Part shown: positions 51,947 through 62,128 of the stretch, one piece after another
How positions within the stretch are numbered: the first letter of the stretch is position 1
Layout of the letters: every line of letters begins with the position of its first letter
NCBI GenBank assembly: GCA_041674745.1
Contig: JBAYVD010000006.1
Location: 124,001 to 188,000 of the forward strand
Reading direction: 5' to 3'
DNA: 64,000 nt
DNA from: UBA2040 sp041674745
Lineage (GTDB): Bacteria; Bacteroidota; Bacteroidia; Flavobacteriales_D; Crocinitomicaceae
Made by a program: the position numbers and the translations under genes
Notes under the pieces: model-generated
The model's input: only the letters and a program-made list of their open reading frames with translations
Database searches by the model: none
Told to the model about the DNA's origin: nothing

Positions 51947-53518
51947 TTATTCCTGATTGCCCAATTTCAATAAACCAAACCGCTCGTCTTTTCGATAGAC
52001 AGCATACAACAACACTTCTTTTCGATCGTAGTTAACGAGGAATAATTTCGGCACAGCTACCGCCTCGACCTCTTCGCGATCAAAGAAGGTTTCTCTAGTC
52101 ATTTCACCGGTGTAAATATCCACTTTTACCAAAGCAACCGCGTTTCGTCTCAAGCCAAAATTAGCGCTGTAAATGGAACCATTGTTGTTTTGAATGAACC
52201 GTCCATTTTCGTCGTAATTGTCCGAATTATCATTGAAAATAAAGGCGATTTTCGATCCGTCCACAAAACGACAATAGCTACTATATGGACCACCGTCATT
52301 TGTGGAAACTTGTTGTTTGTCTATTTTCGTCAACCAATCAAAGCCGCCCGATTTTCCAATCTTAAAAGCAATAATATCATTGTAATAATAGGAATAGGTA
52401 TTTCTAGAATTGCCTCTTGAATCGTAATAGGTATGCGTAACCACGTAATATTGCTCCAGCGAACCAACTACGCTTCCATCCGCTAATACTTCTGATTGAC
52501 GCATTTTGTAGTTGTACAATTGTGGTTCTCCCCTTCCTTTGTCTTCCAATTTCTGCGCTTTCTCCTTTTGACGGTCGGTCCAATCTTGGGTAATAAAATT
52601 TTTGTCAAATTTTTCAAAACCTTCATCAATGATTTGTTCTTTTGAAAAGTCCAACCGAATATAAAACAAACCTGTTGCTCCAGATTGTTGCGGATCGCCG
52701 TACACTCCTGCTAGCGTAAAAATCTTGTTGTTGTCGGAATTCAAGGTGAGCGTTTCGACTCGTCTACCTTTTAAGTCCAAGGTATATTGGTCGAATATTT
52801 CGGGAGCAATGTGAAACAAATGCAGTGCTTTGTAATTCAAATAAGATTGGAACAATTTCTTTGTTTCTGGTTCAGAATATTCTGTTACCGAAATAAAATA
52901 ATCTCCTGTATTGGAGAGATAATGTTCATTGATCGACGATAATCTGCCTTCAAATGGCAACTTGTAATCCCCTTCTGAGATTTCTTTGAGATGTTCGTCA
53001 AACACTTTGAAACCATATTTGTCTGAAACATCTTTTTTACCGGGAACATTCCAAATCACAGCAAAGTATTTTTTGTTCTGAGAACTGATTACACTGTAGG
53101 AACCGCGTGAATGACCACGTTCCAAATCGTAGCTGGCCAATTGAATGCCATCTCCAGATGGTTTCAAATCTTCCCCATACTTTTGCATGAAAAACAAATC
53201 TTGTCCGTCTCGTCGGTCGCTTAAAAAGACGACCAATTGATTGTCAATTCTTTTTACATCCTCGAAGAGCGCAACGTTTCCTTTTAATTTGGTACTGATT
53301 CTGCCGGTGGCCGAGATAGCAAAATTATCATGTTGTGCTACCGACAAGGAAGTCCGAGATTGCTGAATGGTTAAGAAATTACTTCCCGAAATGGGTAAAA
53401 TACTGTACAAAGATCCTGCACCGCGCTCTTTTTCACCCCATTGCACTTCGTATTTTTGGGAAATTGAAAAATGATGAATTCCAAAAAAAAATAAAACGAG
53501 CAAAAAGCGATTTTTCAT
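51947..53518 (-). CDS. Secreted protein of unknown function, propeller-like
   Basis: 523 residues with a signal peptide (ending 'HHFSISQ'). The body is rich in strands with recurring 'F.I..T..GD..', for example 'LFFMQKYGEDLKPSGDG' and 'FKVFDEHLKEISEGDYKLPF', which resembles an irregular beta-propeller. No catalytic motif and no T9SS domain were recognised. It may be a periplasmic or outer-membrane-associated protein. Its promoter (TACTTTTG at 53543-53536 on the minus strand) faces the uvrA upstream region. Confidence 0.65.
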   Translation of the reverse strand: MKNRFLLVLFFFGIHHFSISQKYEVQWGEKERGAGSLYSILPISGSNFLTIQQSRTSLSVAQHDNFAISATGRISTKLKGNVALFEDVKRIDNQLVVFLSDRRDGQDLFFMQKYGEDLKPSGDGIQLASYDLERGHSRGSYSVISSQNKKYFAVIWNVPGKKDVSDKYGFKVFDEHLKEISEGDYKLPFEGRLSSINEHYLSNTGDYFISVTEYSEPETKKLFQSYLNYKALHLFHIAPEIFDQYTLDLKGRRVETLTLNSDNNKIFTLAGVYGDPQQSGATGLFYIRLDFSKEQIIDEGFEKFDKNFITQDWTDRQKEKAQKLEDKGRGEPQLYNYKMRQSEVLADGSVVGSLEQYYVVTHTYYDSRGNSRNTYSYYYNDIIAFKIGKSGGFDWLTKIDKQQVSTNDGGPYSSYCRFVDGSKIAFIFNDNSDNYDENGRFIQNNNGSIYSANFGLRRNAVALVKVDIYTGEMTRETFFDREEVEAVAVPKLFLVNYDRKEVLLYAVYRKDERFGLLKLGNQE

Positions 53519-53712
53519 ACCATTGAGATTACCAACAAAAGTATCGCAAATATTTGACCATTAAGGCTCTTCCATGCAAATCGTTAACATTTTTTGTCAG
53601 CAATCTTTAAAATTAATTATTTTGTTTTCCTCAGAATAATTCTTTGTTTTTACCCGCCCAATCCTTCCAAATAATACCTATTTTTAACCTCCCAAAAATC
53701 TTGAGAATCTCC

Positions 53713-56493
53713 ATGGACAAATACATCGAAGTTAAAGGCGCTAGAGTTCACAATTTAAAGAGTTTAGACGTAAAAATTCCGCATGGAAAAATGACCGTTG
53801 TGACTGGACTTTCTGGTTCTGGGAAATCTTCCTTGGCTTTTGATACTTTGTATGCAGAAGGACAACGTCGATTTATTGAAAGTTTGTCCTCCTATGTTCG
53901 ACAATTTTTGGGAAAACTCGACAAACCTGAAACCGATTACATCAAAGGAATTGCACCCGCGATTGCCATTGAACAAAAAGTAATCACCAACAATCCTCGC
54001 TCAACCGTTGGAACGACTACCGAGATTTACGATTACATGAAAATCTTGTTTGCCCGCGTGGGACGAACGTTTGATCCAGAAACCGGTGAAGAAGTAAAAA
54101 AACACAATGTACAAGACGTTTTAAACCTACTAAAAACTCAAAAACCAGAAACGAAAGCGATGGTTTTGAGTCCGATTGGTGGATTTGAAAAATATGGTAT
54201 AGACCGTCAATTGAAATTGCTTTTCGACCAAGGATACACCCGTTTGTTTTTGGAAAATGAACCTATCCAATTGGAAGATGTAGTAGCGCAACCACCTAAA
54301 AATATTACGGATGCCTTGTTGCTCATTGACCGAATTGTTTGTCGATTTGGTGAAGACGAAGAAGAATCTCGCATTGCTGATTCGATCCAATTGGCGTTTG
54401 GCGAAGGCAACGGTTTTTGTTCCATTTATTTTCCTGACACGAAAAAAACACACGATTTCTCCACACGATTTGAATTGAACGGTGTTTCTTTTCAAGAACC
54501 CAACGAACATTTTTTCACTTTCAACAATCCATTTGGCGCTTGTCGAAAATGCGATGGTTACGGCCAAGTGATTGGCATTGATGAAAACTTGGTGATTCCC
54601 AATCGCGCGTTGAGCGTGTATGAAGGTGCTATTGCTGCTTGGAAAGGTGAATCCATGGGTGAATATTTGAATCAATTGGTATTCAACGCCAAGAAATTTG
54701 ACTTCCCGATTCATCGACCAATTGACGAATTGACAGACAAAGAATATGCTTTGCTTTGGACTGGAAATCAGCATTTCACCGGATTGAACGAGTTCTTTAA
54801 ATTTTTAGAATCTCAAACGTATAAAATTCAATACCGCGTTATGATTTCGCGATTTCGTGGGAAAACGGATTGCAAAGATTGTCACGGAACACGTTTGAGA
54901 AAAGACGCCAATTACGTTAAAATCAAAGAGAAATCCATCACCGATATTGTTTTAATGCCGGTTCAAGAAGCCTTGAATTTTTTCGAAGGCTTGGATTTGA
55001 TCAACCAAGATGCGCAAGTGGCCAAACGAATCTTACCGGAAATCATCAGTCGTTTACACTTTTTGACGGAAGTTGGATTGGGCTATTTGACGTTAAATCG
55101 CGCCGCGAATTCACTTTCTGGAGGCGAATCACAACGGATTAATTTGGCTACTTCGTTGGGCAGCACACTCGTTGGTTCGATGTACATTTTGGACGAACCT
55201 TCCATTGGTTTGCATCCTCGTGATACCGAAAGATTGGTCAAAGTGCTCCACAATTTGCGCGATTTGGGGAACACTGTTATCGTTGTTGAACACGAAGAAG
55301 ACATCATGAAAGCCGCCGATGAAATTTTGGACATCGGACCTGGCGCGGGTCGTTACGGAGGAGAATTGGTATTTCAAGGCAATCACAAGGCTTTGTTGAA
55401 AGCAAAAAACAGCTTAACGGCTGATTATTTGCTCGAAAAAGAAAAAATAGAAGTCCCAGCCAAAAGGCGAACACAAAAAAATAAAATTGAATTATTCGGT
55501 GCCCGAAAAAACAACCTGAAAAATATAGATGTTGAAATTCCTTTGAACAATTTGGTTTGCGTGACGGGCGTGAGCGGTTCCGGAAAATCAACCTTGATTC
55601 GTGATATCTTGTATCCAGGCGTCCGCGGACATTTAGGGATTGTTTCCTCGAATCCCAATGGTGCTTACCGTGAAATTGGTGGTGATTTGAAAATGATCAA
55701 ATCCGTTGAATTTGTCGATCAAAACCCAATTGGGAAATCGTCGAGAAGTAATCCAGCTACGTATGTAAAAGCTTTCGATGACATTCGAGATTTATTTTCC
55801 AAAATTCCTTTGGCGAAAAATCGAGGATACAAACCCGGCTTTTTCAGTTTCAATGTGGAAGGCGGGCGCTGCGAAATGTGCGAAGGAGAAGGCGAAATAA
55901 CGGTTGGCATGCAATTCATGGCCGACGTGCATCTTCCATGCGATGTTTGCGAAGGAAAACGCTACAAGGCGGAAACCTTGGAAGTGGAATTGAACGGTGT
56001 GAACATTGCTGATTTGTTGGCCATGGAAATTGAAGAGGCTGTGAATTTCTTTAAGCAACAAAAAGGTAGAACGGAAGAGAAAATCGTTCAAAAACTCGAA
56101 CCTTTAGTCGATGTTGGTTTGGGTTATTTGCAATTGGGACAATCTTCCAGCACACTTTCTGGCGGTGAAGCACAGCGTGTAAAACTGGCTTCGTTTCTAT
56201 CCAAAGGAACCAATGTGGAACCGACCTTATTCATCTTTGATGAACCTACGACCGGTTTGCATTTTCACGATGTAAAAAAATTAGTCATTGCATTCAATGC
56301 TTTGATCAACGCAGGACATTCTGTTGTGGTGATTGAGCACAACATGGATGTCATCAAATGCGCCGATTATGTGATTGACTTAGGACCAGAAGGCGGCGTG
56401 AAAGGCGGTAATTTGGTCTTTACCGGAACGCCTGAAGATCTTGTAAAAGAAAAAACCAGTTACACAGGGATATTTCTAAAAGGAAAACTTTAA
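53713..56493 (+). CDS. uvrA: Excinuclease ABC subunit A
   Basis: 926 residues from the ATG at 53713 (MDKYIEVKGARVHNLK); an ATG at 53644 would add 23 residues outside the family. Two ABC ATPase halves with 'VTGLSGSGKSSLAFDTLYAEGQRR' and 'VTGVSGSGKSTLIRDILYP' Walker A motifs, signature motifs 'SLSGGESQRINLA' and 'TLSGGEAQRVKLA', and zinc fingers in 'CRKCDGYGQ', 'CKDCHGT' and 'CEMCEGEGEIT...CDVCEGKRY'. It recognises DNA damage in nucleotide excision repair. It meets the T9SS gene tail to tail with a 4-bp overlap. Confidence 0.98.
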   Translation: MDKYIEVKGARVHNLKSLDVKIPHGKMTVVTGLSGSGKSSLAFDTLYAEGQRRFIESLSSYVRQFLGKLDKPETDYIKGIAPAIAIEQKVITNNPRSTVGTTTEIYDYMKILFARVGRTFDPETGEEVKKHNVQDVLNLLKTQKPETKAMVLSPIGGFEKYGIDRQLKLLFDQGYTRLFLENEPIQLEDVVAQPPKNITDALLLIDRIVCRFGEDEEESRIADSIQLAFGEGNGFCSIYFPDTKKTHDFSTRFELNGVSFQEPNEHFFTFNNPFGACRKCDGYGQVIGIDENLVIPNRALSVYEGAIAAWKGESMGEYLNQLVFNAKKFDFPIHRPIDELTDKEYALLWTGNQHFTGLNEFFKFLESQTYKIQYRVMISRFRGKTDCKDCHGTRLRKDANYVKIKEKSITDIVLMPVQEALNFFEGLDLINQDAQVAKRILPEIISRLHFLTEVGLGYLTLNRAANSLSGGESQRINLATSLGSTLVGSMYILDEPSIGLHPRDTERLVKVLHNLRDLGNTVIVVEHEEDIMKAADEILDIGPGAGRYGGELVFQGNHKALLKAKNSLTADYLLEKEKIEVPAKRRTQKNKIELFGARKNNLKNIDVEIPLNNLVCVTGVSGSGKSTLIRDILYPGVRGHLGIVSSNPNGAYREIGGDLKMIKSVEFVDQNPIGKSSRSNPATYVKAFDDIRDLFSKIPLAKNRGYKPGFFSFNVEGGRCEMCEGEGEITVGMQFMADVHLPCDVCEGKRYKAETLEVELNGVNIADLLAMEIEEAVNFFKQQKGRTEEKIVQKLEPLVDVGLGYLQLGQSSSTLSGGEAQRVKLASFLSKGTNVEPTLFIFDEPTTGLHFHDVKKLVIAFNALINAGHSVVVIEHNMDVIKCADYVIDLGPEGGVKGGNLVFTGTPEDLVKEKTSYTGIFLKGKL

Positions 56494-58355
56494 TGCTGTT
56501 TTTTTACGAAACGAATGATTGAATCTTTCGTTTTTAAGAAATAAATCCCGCTTTCCAATGGGTCGATGTTCAGCGTTAATTGTCTTTCCGATACTTGATC
56601 AAAAGAAACGGAAGACATGATGTTGTTCCCAAGCACATCGTACAAAGCAACGTACTCAAACGAACCGATTGGTCCTTGGAATTCGATTCTACCTACCGCT
56701 GGATTGGGGAACACAATGATTTCCTCGCCATCCCGAAGAATGGAGCGAATGCCTAAATCTTTCGTTTGACCATCCAAATCCGTTTGAGACAATCGATAAT
56801 ACGAAACGCCATCAAACGGTCGTTTGTCTTGAAAAGAATAGTTGATTTCTTCCGTTGAATTGCCCGCTGCATTGACTTTCCCTATTTCTTCCCAACTGAC
56901 CCCATTAATGGATCTTTCCAAAGTAAAGTAAGCACTGTTGATTTCAGCGGCTGTTTGCCAAGAAAGTTGTACGGTTTCATTTTCTGAGAGAACAGCGTTG
57001 AAATAAGTGAGTGTTACGGGGAGTGGGGTGTTAAAAGAACTATTGAGCCCTATGACTCCTAAATCACTAGAACCAGGTGCATTTTGTTGATTCTCATCCC
57101 CGTTTCCCGGATTGGTTTCAAAAGTAATTTGACCTAAATCAGTAATAACGTTAGCCGTATAAACAATCATACCTTGACCACCTGCTCCACCCTCACCATC
57201 ACCATTTCCACCATCTCCTCCATTTGCTTGAATATTAAAATCACCACAACCTGATATATCATAAATATCTAAGATAGGCACTTCTAATACAATACATCCG
57301 CCAGCTCCGGCGCCACCTGCACCATCATTTGAATCATTGCTTGCGCTTCCGTTAGCAGTTATACTTCCATTACAAGTTCGACGTAACTTAGCCGCTTTAA
57401 TTAGAATAATCCCTCCACCATTTGCACCTGGACCGTTTGTACTATTTAAAGTATTGCTTTCTCTATGACCTCCGCCACCTCCGCCACCTAATAAAACACG
57501 AGAAGCACCTAAGGTGTTACCTAAACCAATCCCTCCAAAACCATAACAATAATCATTGTCCCCACATCCATCACCAAATCCTCCAGGACTGTAATTTCCG
57601 CCGCCGCCGCCGCCTCGAGTTTCACATGTAGCACCACCCCCACCAGTCAATAGTTTTGCCCTTGCACGAGTATATGCTGCAGTTCCATTTTTGTAAAATG
57701 TTTCTCCTTTCTGTCCATAATTCGATGACGCATCACCATAAATTGCGCTCAAAATTAACGAACAGCTTGTTGATACTCGATCTGATCTATTCCCTCCTCT
57801 AAATCCAACACCATTTGCTGATATTGCATGGCTAACGGTAAATTCACCAGGGATTTCCATAGCAATTACCCCTCCAATATCTCCATTCCAAGGTAAGGCA
57901 GTTATATCATTTTGAGATGTATAATCTATAGATGGAGCTGTCGGCATATATCTAAAAGTGATTATTTGCACAGAGCTATTGCTAGAAAAATTATATGTGT
58001 TCGGAGCTTGGTCTAATTGAATATTTAAAATAGAAGTAGTGATGTAACCAATATTGAAATTCCCATTGATACCAATAATTTTTCTAACTTCATATTTACC
58101 AGCGTTATTAATATTAGTTGAACTAGTAAGATTGCCAAAGCTATTTGAATTAGTAATTGTAAAAGAAATGCTATCCTGCATTTGCATGATCACAACGTAT
58201 TCTCCCACAATAAAATCATGATAATTTTGATCAGCATTGTTCACAGTCAAAGTTGTTCCTGCAATACCAGTAACTTTTGCGTAAGCATTTATTATTGTTT
58301 GTGCACCAACCTGGAATACAGAGAATAGAATAGAAATAACCAAAAATATTTTCAT
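56490..58355 (-). CDS. Glycine-rich secreted protein with T9SS sorting domain
   Basis: 621 residues. Signal peptide (ending 'FQVGAQ'), then a region of Gly-rich and Asn-rich loops (e.g. 'GGGGGGNYSPGG', 'LLGGGGGGGHRES', 'GGDGGNGDGEGGAGGQG'), giving a glycine-rich domain such as seen in surface proteins; then a strand domain ('LPVTLTYFNAVLSENETVQLSWQT', a cohesin/FN3-like opening) and a T9SS type A domain ('VFPNPAVGRIEFQG...'). Probably a surface-exposed adhesin or coat protein. The 5' two thirds looks more AT-rich than the 3' end. Confidence 0.8.
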   Translation of the reverse strand: MKIFLVISILFSVFQVGAQTIINAYAKVTGIAGTTLTVNNADQNYHDFIVGEYVVIMQMQDSISFTITNSNSFGNLTSSTNINNAGKYEVRKIIGINGNFNIGYITTSILNIQLDQAPNTYNFSSNSSVQIITFRYMPTAPSIDYTSQNDITALPWNGDIGGVIAMEIPGEFTVSHAISANGVGFRGGNRSDRVSTSCSLILSAIYGDASSNYGQKGETFYKNGTAAYTRARAKLLTGGGGATCETRGGGGGGNYSPGGFGDGCGDNDYCYGFGGIGLGNTLGASRVLLGGGGGGGHRESNTLNSTNGPGANGGGIILIKAAKLRRTCNGSITANGSASNDSNDGAGGAGAGGCIVLEVPILDIYDISGCGDFNIQANGGDGGNGDGEGGAGGQGMIVYTANVITDLGQITFETNPGNGDENQQNAPGSSDLGVIGLNSSFNTPLPVTLTYFNAVLSENETVQLSWQTAAEINSAYFTLERSINGVSWEEIGKVNAAGNSTEEINYSFQDKRPFDGVSYYRLSQTDLDGQTKDLGIRSILRDGEEIIVFPNPAVGRIEFQGPIGSFEYVALYDVLGNNIMSSVSFDQVSERQLTLNIDPLESGIYFLKTKDSIIRFVKKQH

Positions 58356-58609
58356 GAAAAGGAATTTGTCAAGTTTTGCAAAAAAGACTTGTCAACAAAT
58401 AAGAGTTGAGAAGTATTTTTTGTGCGCCCGAAATTAAATCAAAAAACCTTCAAAAATTTAACTTCAGTAAAAATAATTTCACAAAACAAGCATTCGTTAA
58501 TTTATTACAGTACAAATCTGCAATAGGTCTATCCTACTTTTTCACTAAAGCAGCGAGCAAACATAAACATACACTTGATTATCAGTGGTTTTGTATTGAA
58601 AAGCGATGA

Positions 58610-60010
58610 CTACATCATCTTCTCCGACTTCGCAACAATGGCCGAAACGGTTGCATCACTCGTTACATTTACGACCGTTCTGCACATGTCTAACAAACGG
58701 TCCATCGGGTAGATAATCGTGATCCAAAGTGGGTTTAAACCAACGCTCGTTAAAACAATCATTAACATAATCAATCCGGCGCTGGGAACGGCTGCTGCAC
58801 CGATGGAAGCCAACGTTGTGGTACCTACGATACCCAATTGCTGATAAATCGTTAAATCTACATCGTGGTATTGCGCCAAGAAAATAACAGCAATTGCTTG
58901 GTACAAAGACGTTCCATCCATGTTCACCGTGGCGCCTATTGGCAGAACGAAATCACTCACTTGTTTGGGTACTTTTAAATTTTGTTCCACACATTCAATT
59001 GTTACAGGCAAAGTGGCAGCGCTGGAAGACGTGGAAAAAGCCAAAAACTGCGCAGGACTCAATCCTTGAAAAAATTCCTTGTAGGTGATTTTTACGCCAA
59101 ACACTTTCAACAAAAAGGGGTAAAAACCAAATAGCAAAATCGCTAAGCCTGCAACGACTAGAAGACTGTATTGGCCTAATTTTAAGAACATCGTACCTAT
59201 TTCGGCTGGACTATTGGCCATTTTCGCCAAAACGCCAGCCATCAAGCAAAACACAAAAAAGGGTGCCGCCATCATCACGATGTTGACCATTTTGATGAAC
59301 ACTTCATTCGCACCATCCATGAATTGCAAAACGGCTGGTGCTTTGTCTTTTGGAATAAAAGCCAAAGCAATGCCAAAAAACAAAGCAAAAAAGATTACTT
59401 GGAGCATTTTCGTACCGTCGCTCATGGCGACCATGATATTATCAGGCACCATATCCACCAACGGTTGAAGCGGACCATCTTCTTTCGTTTTTTGTGCATC
59501 GGAATTTTTGGTGGCCAACTTTTGATACGTTGACTCAGTCGTTTCCAACTGCATTTGACTTTTTATCTGCGCTAATTTTTCCTCGGAAACTTGAGCAATT
59601 CGGTTGTCATTGTCCTTGATTGGAATATTGTTTTCATGCGCCCACAATTCGTATTGCAGACGATTGTTCAATTTCTGCTCACCGTCGTGTTGTTTGCCTG
59701 GTTGAAAAATATTCACCAACAACAAACCGAAGGTTACGGCCGCAACAGTTGTAATCAAATACAAACCCAACGTTTTGGCTCCCATTCTCCCCAATTTCGA
59801 TAAATCACCTAAAGAGGCAACACCCGTAATAATGCTAAACAATACCAAAGGCACGGCAATAAACTTCAAGCAATTGATAAAAATGGTGCCAAAAGGATCA
59901 ATCCAATCAATGGTGAATTTGTTCCATCCCAGTTGTCCAGAAATCAGCGCCCATACGACTCCTAAAGTCATTGCGATGATGATTTTCCAATGTAAAGCCA
60001 ATTTTTTCAT
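58610..60010 (-). CDS. Dicarboxylate/amino acid:cation symporter (DAACS)
   Basis: 466 residues. Transmembrane segments and the HP1 region 'FLAFSTSSSAATLPVTIECVEQ' (serine-rich loop), 'FVLPIGATVNMDGTSLYQAIAVIFLAQ' (NMDGT motif) and the HP2 'AAVPSAGLIMLMIVL' are typical of GltP/DctA-type transporters. About 75 extra hydrophilic residues sit between TM4 and TM5 (near 105-180). It takes up glutamate, aspartate or dicarboxylates with protons or Na+ in the inner membrane. Confidence 0.95.
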   Translation of the reverse strand: MKKLALHWKIIIAMTLGVVWALISGQLGWNKFTIDWIDPFGTIFINCLKFIAVPLVLFSIITGVASLGDLSKLGRMGAKTLGLYLITTVAAVTFGLLLVNIFQPGKQHDGEQKLNNRLQYELWAHENNIPIKDNDNRIAQVSEEKLAQIKSQMQLETTESTYQKLATKNSDAQKTKEDGPLQPLVDMVPDNIMVAMSDGTKMLQVIFFALFFGIALAFIPKDKAPAVLQFMDGANEVFIKMVNIVMMAAPFFVFCLMAGVLAKMANSPAEIGTMFLKLGQYSLLVVAGLAILLFGFYPFLLKVFGVKITYKEFFQGLSPAQFLAFSTSSSAATLPVTIECVEQNLKVPKQVSDFVLPIGATVNMDGTSLYQAIAVIFLAQYHDVDLTIYQQLGIVGTTTLASIGAAAVPSAGLIMLMIVLTSVGLNPLWITIIYPMDRLLDMCRTVVNVTSDATVSAIVAKSEKMM

Positions 60011-60229
60011 GCTCGAAATTAGGGATTAAAACTTGGAAAAGAATCCAATTACGTCAAATTTTCAAATCAAGTGAAATTAATTCTCCGTCCAAAGCTCATT
60101 TTTTTAGTAGAATGTTGCTTTTATAAATATTATTCGTAACATTGTTGCGTCAAAATACAGTTGACATTCCAAAAAAAACATATTCCATTTTTTAGAATCA
60201 CCCCCGATTAGTTCATTTATATTATCTCT

Positions 60230-62128
60230 ATGGATTCAAAAGAGTTGGAGAGCAAAAAGCTCCCTGATTTACGAGAAATTGCGAAAGCCGCTGGTATTTC
60301 GCGTGTTGAAAGTTTCAAAAAAGCCGAATTGATTGCCCTTATTGCTGGTCAAGCTGCTCCTTCTACTCAAGAAGAAATGCCTGCTAAATCAGCAAAAGGA
60401 GTTTCTGCTGCTGCGCCCAAAAGTGACGCGCCTGCCAATGACAGCAAACGAAAAAGAGTACGCGTTGTCGTTCAAACAGAGGCTCCTAGCCTTTTTAGCA
60501 AACCTGTTGCTGCAGAAGAAATTCTTGTAAAAGAAGAAGCACCCGTAAAAGAAGAAACAACGATTCCAGTTGAGGCATCCGAAGCGAAAAAAGTAAATTC
60601 GAATCCGAAACCGAAAACGGAAAAAGGGAATATCCTCCTTCAAACGGCTTTAAAAGCCAAAGAAGCCTTGGAAAAAGGCGTTCCGATTCAAGCGGTTAAA
60701 TTGGAAGAAAACACTCCAGTTGCTGAAGACAAAGCGAGCACGGACGAACAAAAAGATGAAACGCCTGCTGAAAATGCACGTCAGAACCCAAATCGTCCAA
60801 ACAAAGTGGAGCGTCCGAATCGACAACCGAATCCTCGAGCGGATCAAAATAATCCGAACAACAACCGAAACCAAGACGGCAATCGAAACGACAACAATGG
60901 AAATCGAAGTGATAACAACGGCAACCGAAGTGACAACAACGGAAACCGGAACAACAACCGAAATGACAATCGTCAACCGGCTGTTCAGAAAGAAGAAGAT
61001 GCATTTGATTTAGTAGGAATTGTTTCTGCTGAAGGGGTTTTGGAAGTGATTTTGGATGGATACGGATTCCTTCGTTCCTCCGATTACAACTACTTGCCAT
61101 CACCCGATGATGTGTACGTTTCACAAAGTCAAATCAAATTGTTTGGTTTGAAAACGGGTGATACTGTAAAAGGTACCATTCGTCCGCCAAGAGAAGGTGA
61201 AAAATTCTTCCCTTTGGTAAAAGTAGAAAGCATTAATGGAAGACATCCATCGTATATTCGCGATCGTGTTCCTTTTCAATATTTAACCCCCCTTTTCCCA
61301 AGCGAAAAATTCAAATTGACCGGTCACGAAGGTGAAAGCATGTCGACAAGAATCATGGATTTGTTTGCCCCAATTGGGAAAGGTCAGCGTGGTATGATTG
61401 TCGCGCAACCGAAAACGGGTAAAACCATGTTGTTGAAAGACGTGGCCAACGCCATTGCTGCCAACCATCCTGAAACGTATTTGATTGTTTTGTTGATCGA
61501 TGAACGTCCGGAAGAGGTAACCGATATGGCAAGAAGTGTTCGTGCGGAAGTTATTGCTTCCACGTTTGATGAACCAGCGGATCGTCACGTAAAAGTGGCC
61601 AACATGGTCTTGGAAAAAGCAAAACGAATGGTCGAATGCGGTCACGATGTTTGTATTCTTTTGGATTCCATCACGCGTTTGGCTCGTGCGTACAATACGG
61701 TTTCTCCAGCTTCTGGTAAAGTATTGTCCGGTGGTGTGGATGCCAATGCGTTGCACAAACCAAAACGTTTCTTCGGATCGGCTCGTAAAATTGAAAATGG
61801 AGGTTCTCTTTCTATCATTGCAACCGCCTTGACAGAAACCGGTTCTAAAATGGACGAAGTTATCTTCGAAGAATTCAAAGGAACGGGTAACATGGAGTTG
61901 CAATTGGACCGAAAAATTTCCAACCGTCGTATTTACCCAGCCATCGATATTTTGGCATCCGGTACACGTCGCGAGGATTTGTTGATGAACAAAGATGTAT
62001 TGCAACGCATTTGGTTGCTGCGTAAATTCATTGCGGACATGAATCCAATTGAAGCAATGGAGTTTGTGAAAAACCACATGCAAAACACGAAATCCAACGA
62101 AGAATTTTTGGCTTCGATGAATAGTTAA
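60230..62128 (+). CDS. rho: Transcription termination factor Rho with long insert
   Basis: 632 residues, about 200 longer than E. coli Rho. Rho_N domain (1-43), then a low-complexity Ala/Lys/Glu and Asn/Arg/Asp-rich insert (about 50-265) that includes 'NNGNRSDNNGNRSDNNGNR', the cold-shock-type RNA-binding domain ('EGVLEVILDGYGFLRSS', about 270-345) and the hexameric ATPase ('QPKTGKTMLLKDVA' Walker A; 'VCILLDSITRLARAYN' Walker B; 'GGSLSIIATAL'). It is the global terminator and an RNA-binding motor. Coupled by a one-base TAATG overlap to the next gene. Confidence 0.98.
   Translation: MDSKELESKKLPDLREIAKAAGISRVESFKKAELIALIAGQAAPSTQEEMPAKSAKGVSAAAPKSDAPANDSKRKRVRVVVQTEAPSLFSKPVAAEEILVKEEAPVKEETTIPVEASEAKKVNSNPKPKTEKGNILLQTALKAKEALEKGVPIQAVKLEENTPVAEDKASTDEQKDETPAENARQNPNRPNKVERPNRQPNPRADQNNPNNNRNQDGNRNDNNGNRSDNNGNRSDNNGNRNNNRNDNRQPAVQKEEDAFDLVGIVSAEGVLEVILDGYGFLRSSDYNYLPSPDDVYVSQSQIKLFGLKTGDTVKGTIRPPREGEKFFPLVKVESINGRHPSYIRDRVPFQYLTPLFPSEKFKLTGHEGESMSTRIMDLFAPIGKGQRGMIVAQPKTGKTMLLKDVANAIAANHPETYLIVLLIDERPEEVTDMARSVRAEVIASTFDEPADRHVKVANMVLEKAKRMVECGHDVCILLDSITRLARAYNTVSPASGKVLSGGVDANALHKPKRFFGSARKIENGGSLSIIATALTETGSKMDEVIFEEFKGTGNMELQLDRKISNRRIYPAIDILASGTRREDLLMNKDVLQRIWLLRKFIADMNPIEAMEFVKNHMQNTKSNEEFLASMNS
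60878..60958 (+). repeat. In-frame 21-bp repeats in rho (NGNRSDN type)
   Basis: Four imperfect copies of a 21-bp unit (GGAAATCGAAGTGATAACAA type) encode the Asn/Arg-rich run of the Rho insert. The third positions vary between copies, so the repeat is maintained at protein level. Confidence 0.8.

Noticed and set aside
54130..54774. 214-codon antisense frame in uvrA
   Set aside because: Rejected for the same reason; sequence is fully explained by uvrA.
58406..58609. 67-codon plus-strand frame between the T9SS gene and the symporter
   Set aside because: Low-complexity, no start context, no family resemblance; likely non-coding.
60011..60229. Riboswitch or rho leader regulator
   Set aside because: AT-rich, without a clear conserved structure; I could not support any call.
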